From an uncultured Methanobrevibacter sp. (GTDB taxonomy: Archaea > Methanobacteriota > Methanobacteria > Methanobacteriales > Methanobacteriaceae), in NCBI RefSeq assembly GCF_902764455.1, contig NZ_CACWVY010000004.1, forward strand, positions 1 through 64,000: a stretch of 64,000 nucleotides of DNA, written 5' to 3'. How positions within the stretch are numbered: position 1 is the first letter of the stretch; the number at the start of each line of letters is the position of its first letter. The translations under genes were made by a program, and so were the position numbers. Shown here one piece after another: positions 15,926 to 26,400 of this stretch. The notes under the pieces are model-generated. The model saw nothing but the letters and a program-made list of their open reading frames with translations, made no database searches and was not told where the DNA came from.

Positions 15926-16591
15926 CTATAATTGACCATGTTCATCTGCATATTGTTTAGCATCGAATAAGTCTGAGATGTGTGTACCGTCAGATTGTCC
16001 GCCTCTAACAATACCATAATCATCATACCATACATTCAATTCTTCATCATAGTATAAATTAGGTCCAGGTCCTTCAGAAAGGTTTTGAGAACCGGATTGT
16101 GAATTGGATGTAGATGTTGAATTAGATGTTACACCATTATATTTTGCAGTACTTGCTGTGGAATTTCCAGAGACTGCTTTTGAATCTGTGGTTTTTCCGT
16201 CTTCAATAGTTATTGTTTGTTTTGCACTGCATCCGTTGTACTTATTATTACCTCCATAGGTTACAGTAACTTCGTGATCACCAGTTTTTTCATTGTTCAA
16301 TGCAAGACCGGCTTTACCGCTATTGTCTGTAAGAACGGAATAGTTTTGTTTTTGACCTTCATCCATAAAAGTAATATTTACACTTTGATTTGCAATTGGA
16401 TTTCCTTTTGCATCTTTAAGTTCAAACTGCACTATGTCCCCATTTTTAAATTTGGAGCCGTCTATAAATTTTATTTCAGTATTGAGTTTACCATCTGCTG
16501 TTGTAGTTTGTTGCGGGTGAGCAAACATAATAGTTGCTACAGCAGCTATAATGATAACAACTAAAATTGCAATAATTATATTTTTATTCAT
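15926..16591 (-). CDS. Membrane-anchored protein with one Ig-like domain
   Basis: 221 residues. An N-terminal uncleaved helix (IIIAILVVIIIAAVATIMFA) anchors one Ig-like domain of about 85 residues (from IKFIDGSKFKNGD to AKQTITIE), followed by a Ser/Thr/Asn-rich linker and a C-terminal aromatic segment (NLYYDEELNVWYDDYGIV). The gene at 35206 has the same order: anchor, one Ig domain with SPGDKITINL, acidic linker, YGGMVYTGEI tail. The ATG at 16591 is chosen because GGTGAT lies four bases before it; the GTG further upstream is part of that SD. Probably surface-exposed; binding partner unknown. Confidence 0.7.
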   Translation of the reverse strand: MNKNIIIAILVVIIIAAVATIMFAHPQQTTTADGKLNTEIKFIDGSKFKNGDIVQFELKDAKGNPIANQSVNITFMDEGQKQNYSVLTDNSGKAGLALNNEKTGDHEVTVTYGGNNKYNGCSAKQTITIEDGKTTDSKAVSGNSTASTAKYNGVTSNSTSTSNSQSGSQNLSEGPGPNLYYDEELNVWYDDYGIVRGGQSDGTHISDLFDAKQYADEHGQL

Positions 16592-16859
16592 TATAATCAC
16601 CTATAAATAAATTTTTATTTTAAAATATTATTTATAATTTTCTTTTTTGGTTAAATTTTAACACTTATTGTTTTTTTTGTCCTTAATTTGTTTAAAAATA
16701 GAGTTATCAGTTGAAATATTTTAAACTGCATTTGTACATGTATCACGGTTCAACACATTCAGAATTAAGAAAAAATCGCAAATATAAAGATTGTGAAAAT
16801 AGAGCTAATTAAATGGTAATGAACATCAATCTGACTATATAATATTAATAGATTATTGA

Positions 16860-18293
16860 TTACTTGCCCTTATTGACATTTGTTTTATTGTAATCAGTAT
16901 TTCCGTTAGTTTGCTTTTTAAGTATTGTTTTTGAAACACTTAAAACAGTTTTTAAAAGGCCTAATCCGTCCATTGAAACCTGGCGGAAAAGATAATTCGG
17001 GCGTAAATAAAACTTAAGGAAAGCTTTCTTTTGAATGCTTCTAAGTTCTTTGCTTGTGCAGTCAACTGTTTTCAAAACTGGATTTAAAAGAGTGTACTTG
17101 GACCAGTCTGTAATGTTAATTAAATTCTTTTTGAATGTTTCATTATAGAATCGGGTTCCAGGATATGGAGTAGCTAGACTATACAATGCATAGTTAGGGT
17201 CTAATTTTTTAACATAGTCAATTGTTTTTTGAATGCTGGAGCGAGTATCTTCAGGCATACCGATAACACATGATGCTATAGTTCTAATTCCAACTTTTCG
17301 GGCAAGTTTAAATGCATTCTCGGTTTTGGCAACTGTGATGTTTTTGTTCATCTTATCAAGTGTTTGCTGGTCTGCACTTTCAACACCTATAAAAAGGGTA
17401 ATGCAACCTGCATCTTTCATGGTTTGCAGCAGATCCTCATCCAGGGTATCTACCCTTGAAGTACAACCCCACTTAAAATTAAGATTGCGCCTTTCAATTT
17501 CACGGCAAAAGTCATAGACGAATTTTTTGTTTAATGTGAATGTATCGTCCATAAATGCAATGGTGTCAATGTTTTCTTCCAGGAGTCTCATCTCTATTTC
17601 ATCAACAACATTGGAATATGATCTTCTCCTTAATTTGTTACCGTGAAGTGCAGCAGATGAGCAGAATGAACACTGCATAGGACATCCTCTTGTTGTGATA
17701 ATGGTTGCAATATATGTGGTATGATTCAGAATTCTGTATTTATCCATTGGAAATAAGTGGAATGCAGGAAATGGCAGTTCATCCAGGTTCTGTATAATCG
17801 GGCGGTCTGGAGTCAATACTAATGAATTATCATTTTCATCATGAAATGCCAATCCTTTAACTGTTTTTAAATCACCGAAATTTTCAATGGTTTTAACAAG
17901 CTCCAATAATGTATATTCTCCTTCCCCTCTGACAACAACATCAACGCTTTCTTCTTCAAGAACACTTTTATATTCAAAGGTAGGATGATATCCTCCTAAA
18001 ACCACAATAGTATCAGGTTTAACCTGTTTTATTTTATCGGCTGAATCAAGTGCAACTCCTATTGTCGGTGTCAGAGCAGATATGGATACAATATCAGGAT
18101 TTCTTTTTAAAATTTCCTCGCCTATTTCATCATAGGTCAATTCAAGAGCAGTAGCATCAATAACATCAACATCATATCCGTTTGTCTCAAGGACTGCAGC
18201 CATATATCCAATTCCAAGAGACGGAGCCACTACACCTAAAAATTTGTATTTTGAATTAGTTTGAGGAGGATTTAAAAAAGTTATTTTCATCAT
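16860..18293 (-). CDS. B12-binding-domain radical SAM protein
   Basis: 477 residues. The first 140 residues match a cobalamin-binding Rossmann domain (ITFLNPPQTNSKYKFLG, IDATALELTYDEIGEEIL, VLGGYHPTFEYKSVLEEE). The radical SAM barrel follows, with the cluster motif C-x3-C-x2-C in RGCPMQCSFCSS near residue 200 and the conserved GVESADQQTLDKMNK and VIGMPEDT elements. Length is normal for the BchE/P-methylase-like class. These enzymes do difficult methylations or rearrangements; the substrate is not apparent, and no operon partner gives a hint. The C-terminal 80 residues are basic and helical. Start may be either of two adjacent ATGs. Confidence 0.85.
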   Translation of the reverse strand: MMKITFLNPPQTNSKYKFLGVVAPSLGIGYMAAVLETNGYDVDVIDATALELTYDEIGEEILKRNPDIVSISALTPTIGVALDSADKIKQVKPDTIVVLGGYHPTFEYKSVLEEESVDVVVRGEGEYTLLELVKTIENFGDLKTVKGLAFHDENDNSLVLTPDRPIIQNLDELPFPAFHLFPMDKYRILNHTTYIATIITTRGCPMQCSFCSSAALHGNKLRRRSYSNVVDEIEMRLLEENIDTIAFMDDTFTLNKKFVYDFCREIERRNLNFKWGCTSRVDTLDEDLLQTMKDAGCITLFIGVESADQQTLDKMNKNITVAKTENAFKLARKVGIRTIASCVIGMPEDTRSSIQKTIDYVKKLDPNYALYSLATPYPGTRFYNETFKKNLINITDWSKYTLLNPVLKTVDCTSKELRSIQKKAFLKFYLRPNYLFRQVSMDGLGLLKTVLSVSKTILKKQTNGNTDYNKTNVNKGK

Positions 18294-18456
18294 ATCACTA
18301 TTTCTTTTAAAGTTTTCAAGATATTTATAATTTTTGTATTGAACATTTATTAAATATCTCTAAATTTCACATAAAATATTTGTCATTTTATTAAAATATT
18401 TTTTTTATTTATTTCTTTTTTTAATCTGGAATATGTTAATGATGTCTGATACTTAA

Positions 18457-19899
18457 TCAAACATCCTTTTTTATATCATCAATTATGTCTGATACATATT
18501 CATCATCACCATATTCATTTAAAAAGTTTAAGCAGATTTCAATTCCATCCAAATGTGAATTTGCCCAAAAATAATCTTCAAAATCACTATAGTTAACGAT
18601 TCCCATATCATATTTTTCCCAGTAATAGAGAGGATGATTTTCCAAAAATAAACGACCTTCATCTGTAAGATTTCCATCAATAAGATAGCTGTTTTTTCTT
18701 AAAAAAGAGTCCAGTTCATCCCAGATTATACTATAATTGTTTTCGATTGTAAATATTGCATAATCAAGAGGGATTTTCTCATCAATCAATTTTAAAAACT
18801 TATATGAAACAAAACGTATATCCTCTTTAAAATCACTATCTGATGTGTTTAAGGATTCCATCAAATTATTTTGGGTTTCATCCAAATCATAGCCAAGGTT
18901 AATGCCGCAGAAATGGCAGAATCTGTCATGGTCATCTATCGGCATGCTGCAATATGGACAAACGTCATCATGAGATTTGATTGTGGGATTAACATTTTCA
19001 TCAAAAAGATAGGCAAGTCTTATAAGCAAAGATTCATTTAAAATCATTCCAGCTTCATATTCCTCTTTAATCTGTTTTTTAATGGCTATTGCTTTTTGAT
19101 AGGTTACATGTCCATCGTCAATTAATGATTGAATATATTGTGAAAAGCTGTCTTCAGGACCAATTACCTCTTCAAGAGTGTAGTTTTTAATTGGAAGGCT
19201 TTCCTCCAAATCAACCAGTATATTCATCAGTTCAACATCATTGTTTTGAAAGAAATCCCTGATTTCCAGAAAATAATTTTCATCAATGCTTTTGCGCTTT
19301 TCAATGCAGTCATAGTGAATTATATCATAATTTAGAGGAGCGCTATATGCTATATGAGCATTGTTAAAATCAAGGACATGTATGCTTGCGCAAATATTCA
19401 AATCATAGAAGTGTGTTGACAACTCCTCATTTTCATAGCTTCTGTTTGTTACGACATTTTCGCCAGGAATTATGAATTCAATTGCGCTTGCAACAATATT
19501 ATCCTGAATTTTTCTTGCAAAACCATATCTGATGAGCAATTCAACAATCAGTCGTGTAGGCTCCATTATGCTGGGTTTGTTATGTTCCTCAAGGGTTTTT
19601 AAAATTTCATTTTTAAAAATGCCTTTACCTCTGAATTCTGGAAGAACATAGATATTGTTTAATGCTGCTGTGATGAACTGCCTTGAAAAGTCATATGTGC
19701 AAAATCCCACTACTTTGCTGTCAAATATTAACTCCTTAAAGAGATTGCACTGATTATATTTTAAAATAAAGTTTTCATTTTGAATTGATTCGTATATATA
19801 GTCATAATTGGTTTTTAAAATCTCTTCAACATCCAGCAGACCCTCAGATAAAAATACCCTTTGTGTATCGTCCTGCCTTACTATAATATTCCCGACCAT
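18457..19899 (-). CDS. GNAT-like acetyltransferase fused to a zinc ribbon
   Basis: 480 residues. The N-terminal 170 residues look like a GNAT domain: VVGFCTYDFSRQFITAALNNIYVLPEFRGKGIFKNEIL has the R-G-K-G acetyl-CoA loop variant and the preceding strand. Around residue 310 is a zinc ribbon, CPYCSMPIDDHDRFCHFCG, with four cysteines. The remaining 150 residues are acidic and helical and unknown. The ATG at 19899 follows GGTGAT by three bases. The combination suggests a regulatory or protein-modifying enzyme rather than a small-molecule one, but this is inference. It is a single gene with about 280 bp of empty DNA upstream. Confidence 0.65.
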   Translation of the reverse strand: MVGNIIVRQDDTQRVFLSEGLLDVEEILKTNYDYIYESIQNENFILKYNQCNLFKELIFDSKVVGFCTYDFSRQFITAALNNIYVLPEFRGKGIFKNEILKTLEEHNKPSIMEPTRLIVELLIRYGFARKIQDNIVASAIEFIIPGENVVTNRSYENEELSTHFYDLNICASIHVLDFNNAHIAYSAPLNYDIIHYDCIEKRKSIDENYFLEIRDFFQNNDVELMNILVDLEESLPIKNYTLEEVIGPEDSFSQYIQSLIDDGHVTYQKAIAIKKQIKEEYEAGMILNESLLIRLAYLFDENVNPTIKSHDDVCPYCSMPIDDHDRFCHFCGINLGYDLDETQNNLMESLNTSDSDFKEDIRFVSYKFLKLIDEKIPLDYAIFTIENNYSIIWDELDSFLRKNSYLIDGNLTDEGRLFLENHPLYYWEKYDMGIVNYSDFEDYFWANSHLDGIEICLNFLNEYGDDEYVSDIIDDIKKDV

Positions 19900-20179
19900 T
19901 GAATCACCAAAGATTAACCATAATTAATAAATTATTAATTAAATTTTAATCTTTTCTATTTAAATATCTTACCTATTAAGAAACTAATCAAAAAAAAGAT
20001 GAGTTAAATATATTAGTTTGTCCTTGTTTTTTAGTTAAGAAATCATATACAGAAAAATTGGATATAATTATGTAGATTTTGGTAAATTTAAAATATTATA
20101 ATGTCATAATTGGATGAAAAATGAATTTTAGAGTAGCTATAATGGTAAATCCGTTAAAGCAAAGAAATAGTTATCTATT

Positions 20180-21583
20180 TCAGATTTCAACTATTCTTAA
20201 ATAACTGGTTTTTTTGGCTTTGCCTAGTGGAAGACCTCCTGTAACTACTATTAAATCACCTTTGTTTAGATTAAATTCCTTTTGAGCTATTTTTTTTGCA
20301 TTATTAACCATTTCATCAGTGCTTTCATATATATCTGTGACTATAGGTTTGACTCCAAAGTTCAATATAACCTTCTCAGCTATATGATTAGACGGACAGC
20401 ATGCCATGATTATGGAGTTTGGCCGGAAATTGCTAATTCGGCGAGCGGTAAAACCTGTCATTGTGGTTGTAACAATTAATTTAATATCCGAAAATTCCAC
20501 AGCATCAACAACCAGTTTTGCAATAGTATCGCTAATGCCTATTGTTCCCTTGTAAGCGACATGTTTTGTATAATCAATTGTTGATTCCACATATCTGCAT
20601 ATTTTGCTCATTATTTCAACAGATTCAATAGGATGCTCTCCAACAGTTGTTTCTCCTGACAGCATTACACAATCGGTTCCATCCAATATTGCATTGGCTA
20701 CATCTGAAACCTCTGCTCTTGTTGGTCTTGGATTATCATGCATGGAAGCAAGCATTTCAGTAGCGACAATAGCGAATTTGCCTTTTTGACGACATTTTCT
20801 GATAATGTTCTTTTGAAGAATAGGCAACTCTTCCAGAGGAACTTCAACTCCCAAATCACCTCGAGCTACCATAATTCCATCAGATTCCTCAATAATTTCA
20901 TCTATATTATCGATGCCCTTTTTGCTTTCAATTTTTGAGATGATGAGTGCGTCACCTCCGGCTTCTTCTATAATTTCACGAGCAGCAATTACGTCTTCCC
21001 TTGCATTTACAAAGGATAAAGCCAAATAATCACAGGCATGCTGTGCTGCAAAAGCAATGTCTTTTCTGTCAGATTCACTCATGAATTCCAATTGTAAATC
21101 AACACCCGGGACATTGATGGATTTGTGATCTTCAATTTTACCCTCGCTTAAAGCTTTCAAAACCACATAGTTTTCACCTTTGTCGATGACTTCCAATTCA
21201 AACAATGCATTGTCTATAAGAACTGAGTCTCCTATATTTATCATGTTGACTGCGTTTTCATGATTTACTCCGAATTCCTTTTCATTTCCAACTAGGCATA
21301 CTGCACTCATTCGGATTGTATCATCCTTTTTAAGAGACACTCCTCCGTTCTTAAATGTTAAAGTTCTAAATTCCGGTCCTTTAGTATCATACATAACAGC
21401 TACAGGCCGACCATATTCTTTGCGGACCTGTCTTATGACATCAATTGTTTTAGGTATGCTTTCATATGTAGCATGACTAAGATTAATACGTGCACAGTCC
21501 ATGCCTCTGTTAACCATTTCTCCCATCACTTCTACACAATCACTAGCCGGACCTATGCTGCAGATGACTTTTGTTTTCTTCAT
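20180..21583 (-). CDS. pyk: Pyruvate kinase
   Basis: 467 residues, the normal length of the short archaeal and bacterial form. Signatures: KTKVICSIGPAS at the start, CARINLSHATYE, the family motif around IISKIESKKGIDNIDEI with the catalytic lysine, MVARGDLGVEVP, and AILDGTDCVMLSGETTVGEHP. The last 110 residues form the C-terminal effector domain (GFTARRISNFRPNSII, LIVVTGG). It converts phosphoenolpyruvate and ADP to pyruvate and ATP in the cytoplasm. GGGG lies eight bases before the ATG. It is monocistronic. Confidence 0.95.
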   Translation of the reverse strand: MKKTKVICSIGPASDCVEVMGEMVNRGMDCARINLSHATYESIPKTIDVIRQVRKEYGRPVAVMYDTKGPEFRTLTFKNGGVSLKKDDTIRMSAVCLVGNEKEFGVNHENAVNMINIGDSVLIDNALFELEVIDKGENYVVLKALSEGKIEDHKSINVPGVDLQLEFMSESDRKDIAFAAQHACDYLALSFVNAREDVIAAREIIEEAGGDALIISKIESKKGIDNIDEIIEESDGIMVARGDLGVEVPLEELPILQKNIIRKCRQKGKFAIVATEMLASMHDNPRPTRAEVSDVANAILDGTDCVMLSGETTVGEHPIESVEIMSKICRYVESTIDYTKHVAYKGTIGISDTIAKLVVDAVEFSDIKLIVTTTMTGFTARRISNFRPNSIIMACCPSNHIAEKVILNFGVKPIVTDIYESTDEMVNNAKKIAQKEFNLNKGDLIVVTGGLPLGKAKKTSYLRIVEI

Positions 21584-21722
21584 TAATTATTCCCCATCTA
21601 AGTTTTTTGAAATTACGAGTAATGAATAAAGATATCTAATTAATAATATTTAATACTATATATAAAGTCATGAACAAATTTAAGTTTTAAAAAAAGAGGA
21701 GCGTGGTGTTAAATAATTCTTA

Positions 21723-22433
21723 TTAAGTATAATAATCAATGAATTTTAATATTGCCTCAGCACTTTGATTCTGTTGGCTTTCAGGGGTGATGTTTGCCTG
21801 TCCGTCTCCTGATTGGTTTCCGTAATATCCGAATTGGGCATGGTTTCCACCATTGATTATTATTTCTGTGAAATTGTTTTTCATCAGAGATTTGGCTTGA
21901 TTATAACTTGTCAAATTGATGACACCATCATTTGTACCGCGAATTGATAAAACAGGAACGTGAATTTCATCCGGAGAGTGGGATGATAGATATATCAAAC
22001 CTGTTATGTTGTTTGTTGTTTTGTTTACATAAGAACTGGCCATAGCTCCTCCTAATGAATGACCTGCCATGAAATAATGTTCATAACTTGAATTTTTAAT
22101 AATGTCGTCAGCACTGTTTACTGCAAAGAATGCAAGGTTAAATGGCATTTCAACAAGATAACAGTCAATGCCTTCACTGGCCAAATCCATAAACAGTGGC
22201 AGATATGAGGTATATTCAACTTTGGCTCCTGGATAGAATATGATGGTAGTGTTATTACCGGAACCATCTAAAAATAGTCCATTTGAGACTTTAGTCACAT
22301 TTACTTCTTCTGTTCCATTCAGATAATCTGTTGCAGTTTTTTCAGCATGATAATAAAATTGGGCATATACAAAAAAACCCCCGACAAATATTATAAGGAA
22401 CAGAATAATGCCTATAATAATTTTTTTATTCAT
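21723..22433 (-). CDS. Membrane-anchored alpha/beta hydrolase, paralog 1
   Basis: 236 residues. One N-terminal helix (IIIGIILFLIIFVGGFFVYA) anchors a hydrolase domain on the outside. The domain has IIFYPGAKVEYTSYLPLF, the nucleophile elbow GHSLGG, the acid in RGTNDGVI, and the catalytic histidine in GGNHAQFGYYG; all three residues are present. This matches the Abhydrolase_5 (PF12695) type. The near-identical design is repeated at 60695. GGAGAG lies six bases before the ATG at 22433; an upstream in-frame ATG is less well placed. Substrate unknown. Confidence 0.8.
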   Translation of the reverse strand: MNKKIIIGIILFLIIFVGGFFVYAQFYYHAEKTATDYLNGTEEVNVTKVSNGLFLDGSGNNTTIIFYPGAKVEYTSYLPLFMDLASEGIDCYLVEMPFNLAFFAVNSADDIIKNSSYEHYFMAGHSLGGAMASSYVNKTTNNITGLIYLSSHSPDEIHVPVLSIRGTNDGVINLTSYNQAKSLMKNNFTEIIINGGNHAQFGYYGNQSGDGQANITPESQQNQSAEAILKFIDYYT

Positions 22434-22550
22434 AAAAATCTCTCCGATATAATTATACAAACAACTAACAAATGTTGTAATTACAAAATATATATGTAAG
22501 TTTTATTATTTAAACTATTGTTTAAATTATTTTAAAAAAAATCGTTTAAT

Positions 22551-23411
22551 CTAAATTAATTTTAACTGAACAGAATTGCAAGGAAATTCATGAATATAAT
22601 TAAATATATCATCTTGTTTATATAATATCTTATATTTTTGACATTTATTTTTTATAATTCCTTTTAATTTTCGATAATTCCTGCCATATATAAATTCCTG
22701 GTCTTTAAACTCCTCAACATATTTTTCCTTAAGACCCGGAAAATTTTCATCCAGCTTTTTATAGAAGTATTCCCGATTTCCCTGCCTCATTGACAAACCC
22801 ATATCCAGATTCAAAACGCCTTTGACATTTGTATCAATACACCAGTCCAAAATGGAGTTAATGTTTTGCTCAGTATCATTAATATAAGGCAATATTGGAG
22901 ACAGCCAGACAACTGCAGGAATATTATTTTCATTTAATCTTTCAAGAACTTCCACACGTTTTGATGTCTGTGAGACATTCGGCTCAATTTTTTTGCACAA
23001 TTCATCATTGGCGACGGTTAAAGTAATCTGAACAACAACTTTCGTTTTTTCATTAATCTTTTTAAGCAAATCCAAGTCCCTTAAAATCAGATCTGATTTT
23101 GTAAGGCATGAAAATCCATATCCGTACCTGTAGATTAATTCCAGGCATTTGCGTACATGCTGCAATCTTTTTTCAATTGGAATATATGGGTCAGTCATTG
23201 CTCCTGTTACAACCATGAAAGGTTTACGCCTGATTAATTCCTTTTTAAGCAATTCCACTGCATTTTCCTTCACTTCAATATCTTCAAACTTATGTTTAAG
23301 CTGATAAATTTCACTTCTGGAGTCACAATAGATACACCCATGAGTGCAACCCCTATACAGGTTTATACCATAATCAGATGTGAAGATACCCTTGGCTTTT
23401 ACATAATGCAT
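22551..23411 (-). CDS. SPL-family radical SAM protein
   Basis: 286 residues. The cluster motif is in YRGCTHGCIYCDSR at residues 20-31, and TGAMTDPYIPIEKRLQHVRKCLEL matches the spore photoproduct lyase-like (SplB/Rv2578c) group of radical SAM proteins. Despite the name most members outside spore formers are of unknown function; some may repair DNA. No ribosome site precedes the ATG, which may be leaderless. It neighbours a hydrolase on the same strand but about 120 bp separate them, so cotranscription is uncertain. Confidence 0.8.
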   Translation of the reverse strand: MHYVKAKGIFTSDYGINLYRGCTHGCIYCDSRSEIYQLKHKFEDIEVKENAVELLKKELIRRKPFMVVTGAMTDPYIPIEKRLQHVRKCLELIYRYGYGFSCLTKSDLILRDLDLLKKINEKTKVVVQITLTVANDELCKKIEPNVSQTSKRVEVLERLNENNIPAVVWLSPILPYINDTEQNINSILDWCIDTNVKGVLNLDMGLSMRQGNREYFYKKLDENFPGLKEKYVEEFKDQEFIYGRNYRKLKGIIKNKCQKYKILYKQDDIFNYIHEFPCNSVQLKLI

Positions 23412-23595
23412 GATATGAGGTTTAGCGTTAATGTTATAATAAAGTTCTCATAATCATATGGAAAAATGAAATAAATATAATAATTGACATTCTAGTTAAA
23501 CAGATGTTTTGTCTTGTTATATTTATTTAATTAAAAAGATAGTGCTAATATAAATTAGAATATTATTTTAAACCTAAAAAAAATAAGAAAAATAA

Positions 23596-23618
23596 ATATT
23601 TTCCAAAAAGGAAAATAT
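23596..23618 (-). terminator. Hairpin terminator of the FmdE-domain surface gene
   Basis: ATATTTTCC (23596-23604) pairs with GGAAAATAT (23610-23618); on the minus strand a T-rich run follows. Confidence 0.6.
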
Positions 23619-23622
23619 CTAT

Positions 23623-26400
23623 TTATTTACGTTTTATATAAACAAGTCCAACAATAGCTCCAATTACTAAAATGAATGCTAATCCATAGATTAAGTTGTT
23701 GGAATCTGTTTTAGGAACAGATTTTTGAACTTCATATGCTTTAGATTCACTAGGTGAACTTTTTGCATTTTTATTAGGAGAAGCTGTATTTTGTGGATTG
23801 TCACTTACAGGAGTTGCTTCAGATGCAGCGGAAACAGTTAAAGGATCGGAAGATTGGCCAACTGATGATGAGTATCCTGTTGAACTTCTGGATACAACAT
23901 TTGAAGATGCACCATTATTTGAAGACCCTCTATTATTTGAGTTAGATGTTTTTGAGCTGCTGCCACTGTTTTTAGCTGAAGAACCTGATTTTTTAGAACC
24001 ACCGTTGTCTACTTTAGTATTTCCACCATCATTATTGTCAGTATTGCCATTTGCTGGAGCTTCAGGGAGTTTTTCATCTAAACCGAAGAAATATTGAACG
24101 GCATCTCCTGCTTCAGTATCATATGCACCTGCAATAATAGTGTTTAACATGTCTTCATTTATTTCTTTAGTTACGCTAAGTTCTATAAGAGGAGGTCTTA
24201 CCAAACCTGGAGAGGAATAATCTCCTTTAAATAGTTTGTTCCATTCCTCATAGTTTGCAGAACCGCCAGTTGCAAATTTAGGAAAAGCAATTGTAACTAA
24301 AGTTGCATCACCGGTTTTGGTTTCAGAATTCCAACGAACAATAATGTTAGAATAACTGGCCTTATTTCCTGCATCAGCTGTAATTTCAGAAACTCTTAAG
24401 TTATAGTAGTTTTGCATACCTGGAGATACGCCAAGTAATCTGGACAATGTATCTTCTTTACAGTATGCTAATGTAGTTACAAGCATATAGCTTTCATTTT
24501 CACCCAATGGCAATTCATCAAATACTTTATCTGCAAGCAATATACCAGGAGATCCTCCAGGACATACATGGTTATGGAATAGCCATGCAAGTAAAGTATC
24601 GTATGCAGGATTATATTTAATTGAATTATCTTGGATATTGTAATTTTGTGGACATACTTCAAATTTACCGGTTGTTTGGTTGTATAATAAACTGAAAGAG
24701 GCAGTATTTGTATTATTTGTTGGATCTAACCAGAAGAAATCAAATACAAGTTCTTTCCATAATCCTGTATGAACTGGAAGTAATGTTGCTCTGCTTAATC
24801 TTGAGCCTAAAACTTCAGCAATGCCGTCATAGACCATGGAAGTGTCAGTATTATTGATACGTACAAAACCAGCACTTGTTAAAACGTAGAAATTTTGCAT
24901 ATCTTTTTCAATAGTAATATTCAATTCTTTAAAATGATCAATTGCAATGTTCGCTGCTTCAATACCAATGCTTTTTAAAGCTTGATTGGAAATTGTATCT
25001 TTTGATAAATCTTTAGTGGAATCAGGACCAATGGTAGGCAAGTTTAAACTGTTAATATAATCCAAGTCTAATCCTCTGGCATCTATATCAATACTTGCAT
25101 CACTAGTTCCGATTAACTGTACTAACTGGTCATTAGTTAAATTTCCATATTGTGCGACAATAGTAACTAAAGATTCAGGGTCACTGCTTAATTTATCAAT
25201 CAACCATTTTTGATATTTCAAATCATTGGCTGCACTTGCATCCGGATTAAGTTTAGTCAGTTTTTTAAATTCATTTTTAAGTCCGTCTTCATTATAGGTC
25301 ATTAAAATTAAAATACCGGTGTTTGCACTTTCATCCCATCTGATAAAACCTGTCATAGTTTTATTAACCATTGTGTCGATACCAATGTAAGCTCTTTTAC
25401 CAGGAGTAATATCCATAGACCATGTGAATGCATCATCATCAGATCCTCCAGGAACTGCAACAACATAATATGCTGTATTTTCAAGTGGAGCTACACCAGT
25501 TTCACCTCTTGGTGGGAAATATTTGATTAATGTGTGAATCATTGCCTGACCGCTAACAAGACCAGTACAAACATGTCCGTGATAAGCTGCCTGTGTCAGA
25601 ATATCTGAAGGCAATCCTGCAGCCCATGCATTAGCTAAGCTGACATAGGAATATGCATCTTCTTTTCCTAAAAGATTTTGCAGTTCTTTCCATTTTTTAT
25701 CATTCATATTTGCGCTGTTAATAGTTCCAACATAAACAGGATTTATATTGCAGTTTTTATAGAAAGCCATTGTTAGACTATCTCCTTTTCTGGCTACAAA
25801 TCCAAAATTAGTCGGATCACTTCTTATTGCAGATAATGTTAAAATATTTCCTTGACCATATGTTACATAGCCATCTGCTGCATTGATTATTCCATCTAAA
25901 ACATTTTCTGTGGTTGTATCGTTAATTCTAGTTAAACCTGCAGTAGTAATTACTAAAACATCATCAGCGCTTGCAAAGTTAAGTCTTTTGTTTGCATCAC
26001 TGGTGATTTCATAACCAATTTTATAATTGTCTGTAGGTTTAAGGTTGAATACTAAATTATTTAATTGATTTGAACCAACAGAGATATTTTGTGATACAGT
26101 TTCATAACCTGGAGAATATACTGATAAGGTATACTGACCATCTGTTGCATTATTTAGATTAATACTGTATGAATTTGTAGATTTTGAAGTTTTTTGATAA
26201 TCAATAGTATTGTCTCCCTGTGTTATAACAAAGTGAGGATTAATATTTTCATTATATTCATAATTTACTTCAACATCAATCGGATTTTTGACTTGATCAT
26301 TTGAATCAGCCAAAACATCAGCATCATGAGCTGAAACAGCACCAACTAAAAATAATGAACAAACAATCGCCATGATTATGAATAAATACTGTTTATTCAT
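23623..26400 (-). CDS. Large surface protein with two FmdE-like domains
   Basis: 925 residues. A signal peptide (FIIMAIVCSLFLVGAVSAH) is followed by a PEGA/Ig-like strand region (to about residue 110). Two related blocks come next: the first has YHGHVCTGLVSGQAM near residue 275, the second FHNHVCPGGSPGILLADKV near residue 608. HGH-x-C-x-G is the metal-binding opening of the FmdE family, named after a subunit gene of formylmethanofuran dehydrogenase operons. Then a Ser/Asn/Gly stalk and a C-terminal membrane helix (IYGLAFILVIGAIVGLVYI) with KRK. The FmdE fold is therefore on the cell exterior, not in a cytoplasmic enzyme. GGGGGAG lies eight bases before the ATG. It could capture metal, but this is inference. 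Confidence 0.75.
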   Translation of the reverse strand: MNKQYLFIIMAIVCSLFLVGAVSAHDADVLADSNDQVKNPIDVEVNYEYNENINPHFVITQGDNTIDYQKTSKSTNSYSINLNNATDGQYTLSVYSPGYETVSQNISVGSNQLNNLVFNLKPTDNYKIGYEITSDANKRLNFASADDVLVITTAGLTRINDTTTENVLDGIINAADGYVTYGQGNILTLSAIRSDPTNFGFVARKGDSLTMAFYKNCNINPVYVGTINSANMNDKKWKELQNLLGKEDAYSYVSLANAWAAGLPSDILTQAAYHGHVCTGLVSGQAMIHTLIKYFPPRGETGVAPLENTAYYVVAVPGGSDDDAFTWSMDITPGKRAYIGIDTMVNKTMTGFIRWDESANTGILILMTYNEDGLKNEFKKLTKLNPDASAANDLKYQKWLIDKLSSDPESLVTIVAQYGNLTNDQLVQLIGTSDASIDIDARGLDLDYINSLNLPTIGPDSTKDLSKDTISNQALKSIGIEAANIAIDHFKELNITIEKDMQNFYVLTSAGFVRINNTDTSMVYDGIAEVLGSRLSRATLLPVHTGLWKELVFDFFWLDPTNNTNTASFSLLYNQTTGKFEVCPQNYNIQDNSIKYNPAYDTLLAWLFHNHVCPGGSPGILLADKVFDELPLGENESYMLVTTLAYCKEDTLSRLLGVSPGMQNYYNLRVSEITADAGNKASYSNIIVRWNSETKTGDATLVTIAFPKFATGGSANYEEWNKLFKGDYSSPGLVRPPLIELSVTKEINEDMLNTIIAGAYDTEAGDAVQYFFGLDEKLPEAPANGNTDNNDGGNTKVDNGGSKKSGSSAKNSGSSSKTSNSNNRGSSNNGASSNVVSRSSTGYSSSVGQSSDPLTVSAASEATPVSDNPQNTASPNKNAKSSPSESKAYEVQKSVPKTDSNNLIYGLAFILVIGAIVGLVYIKRK

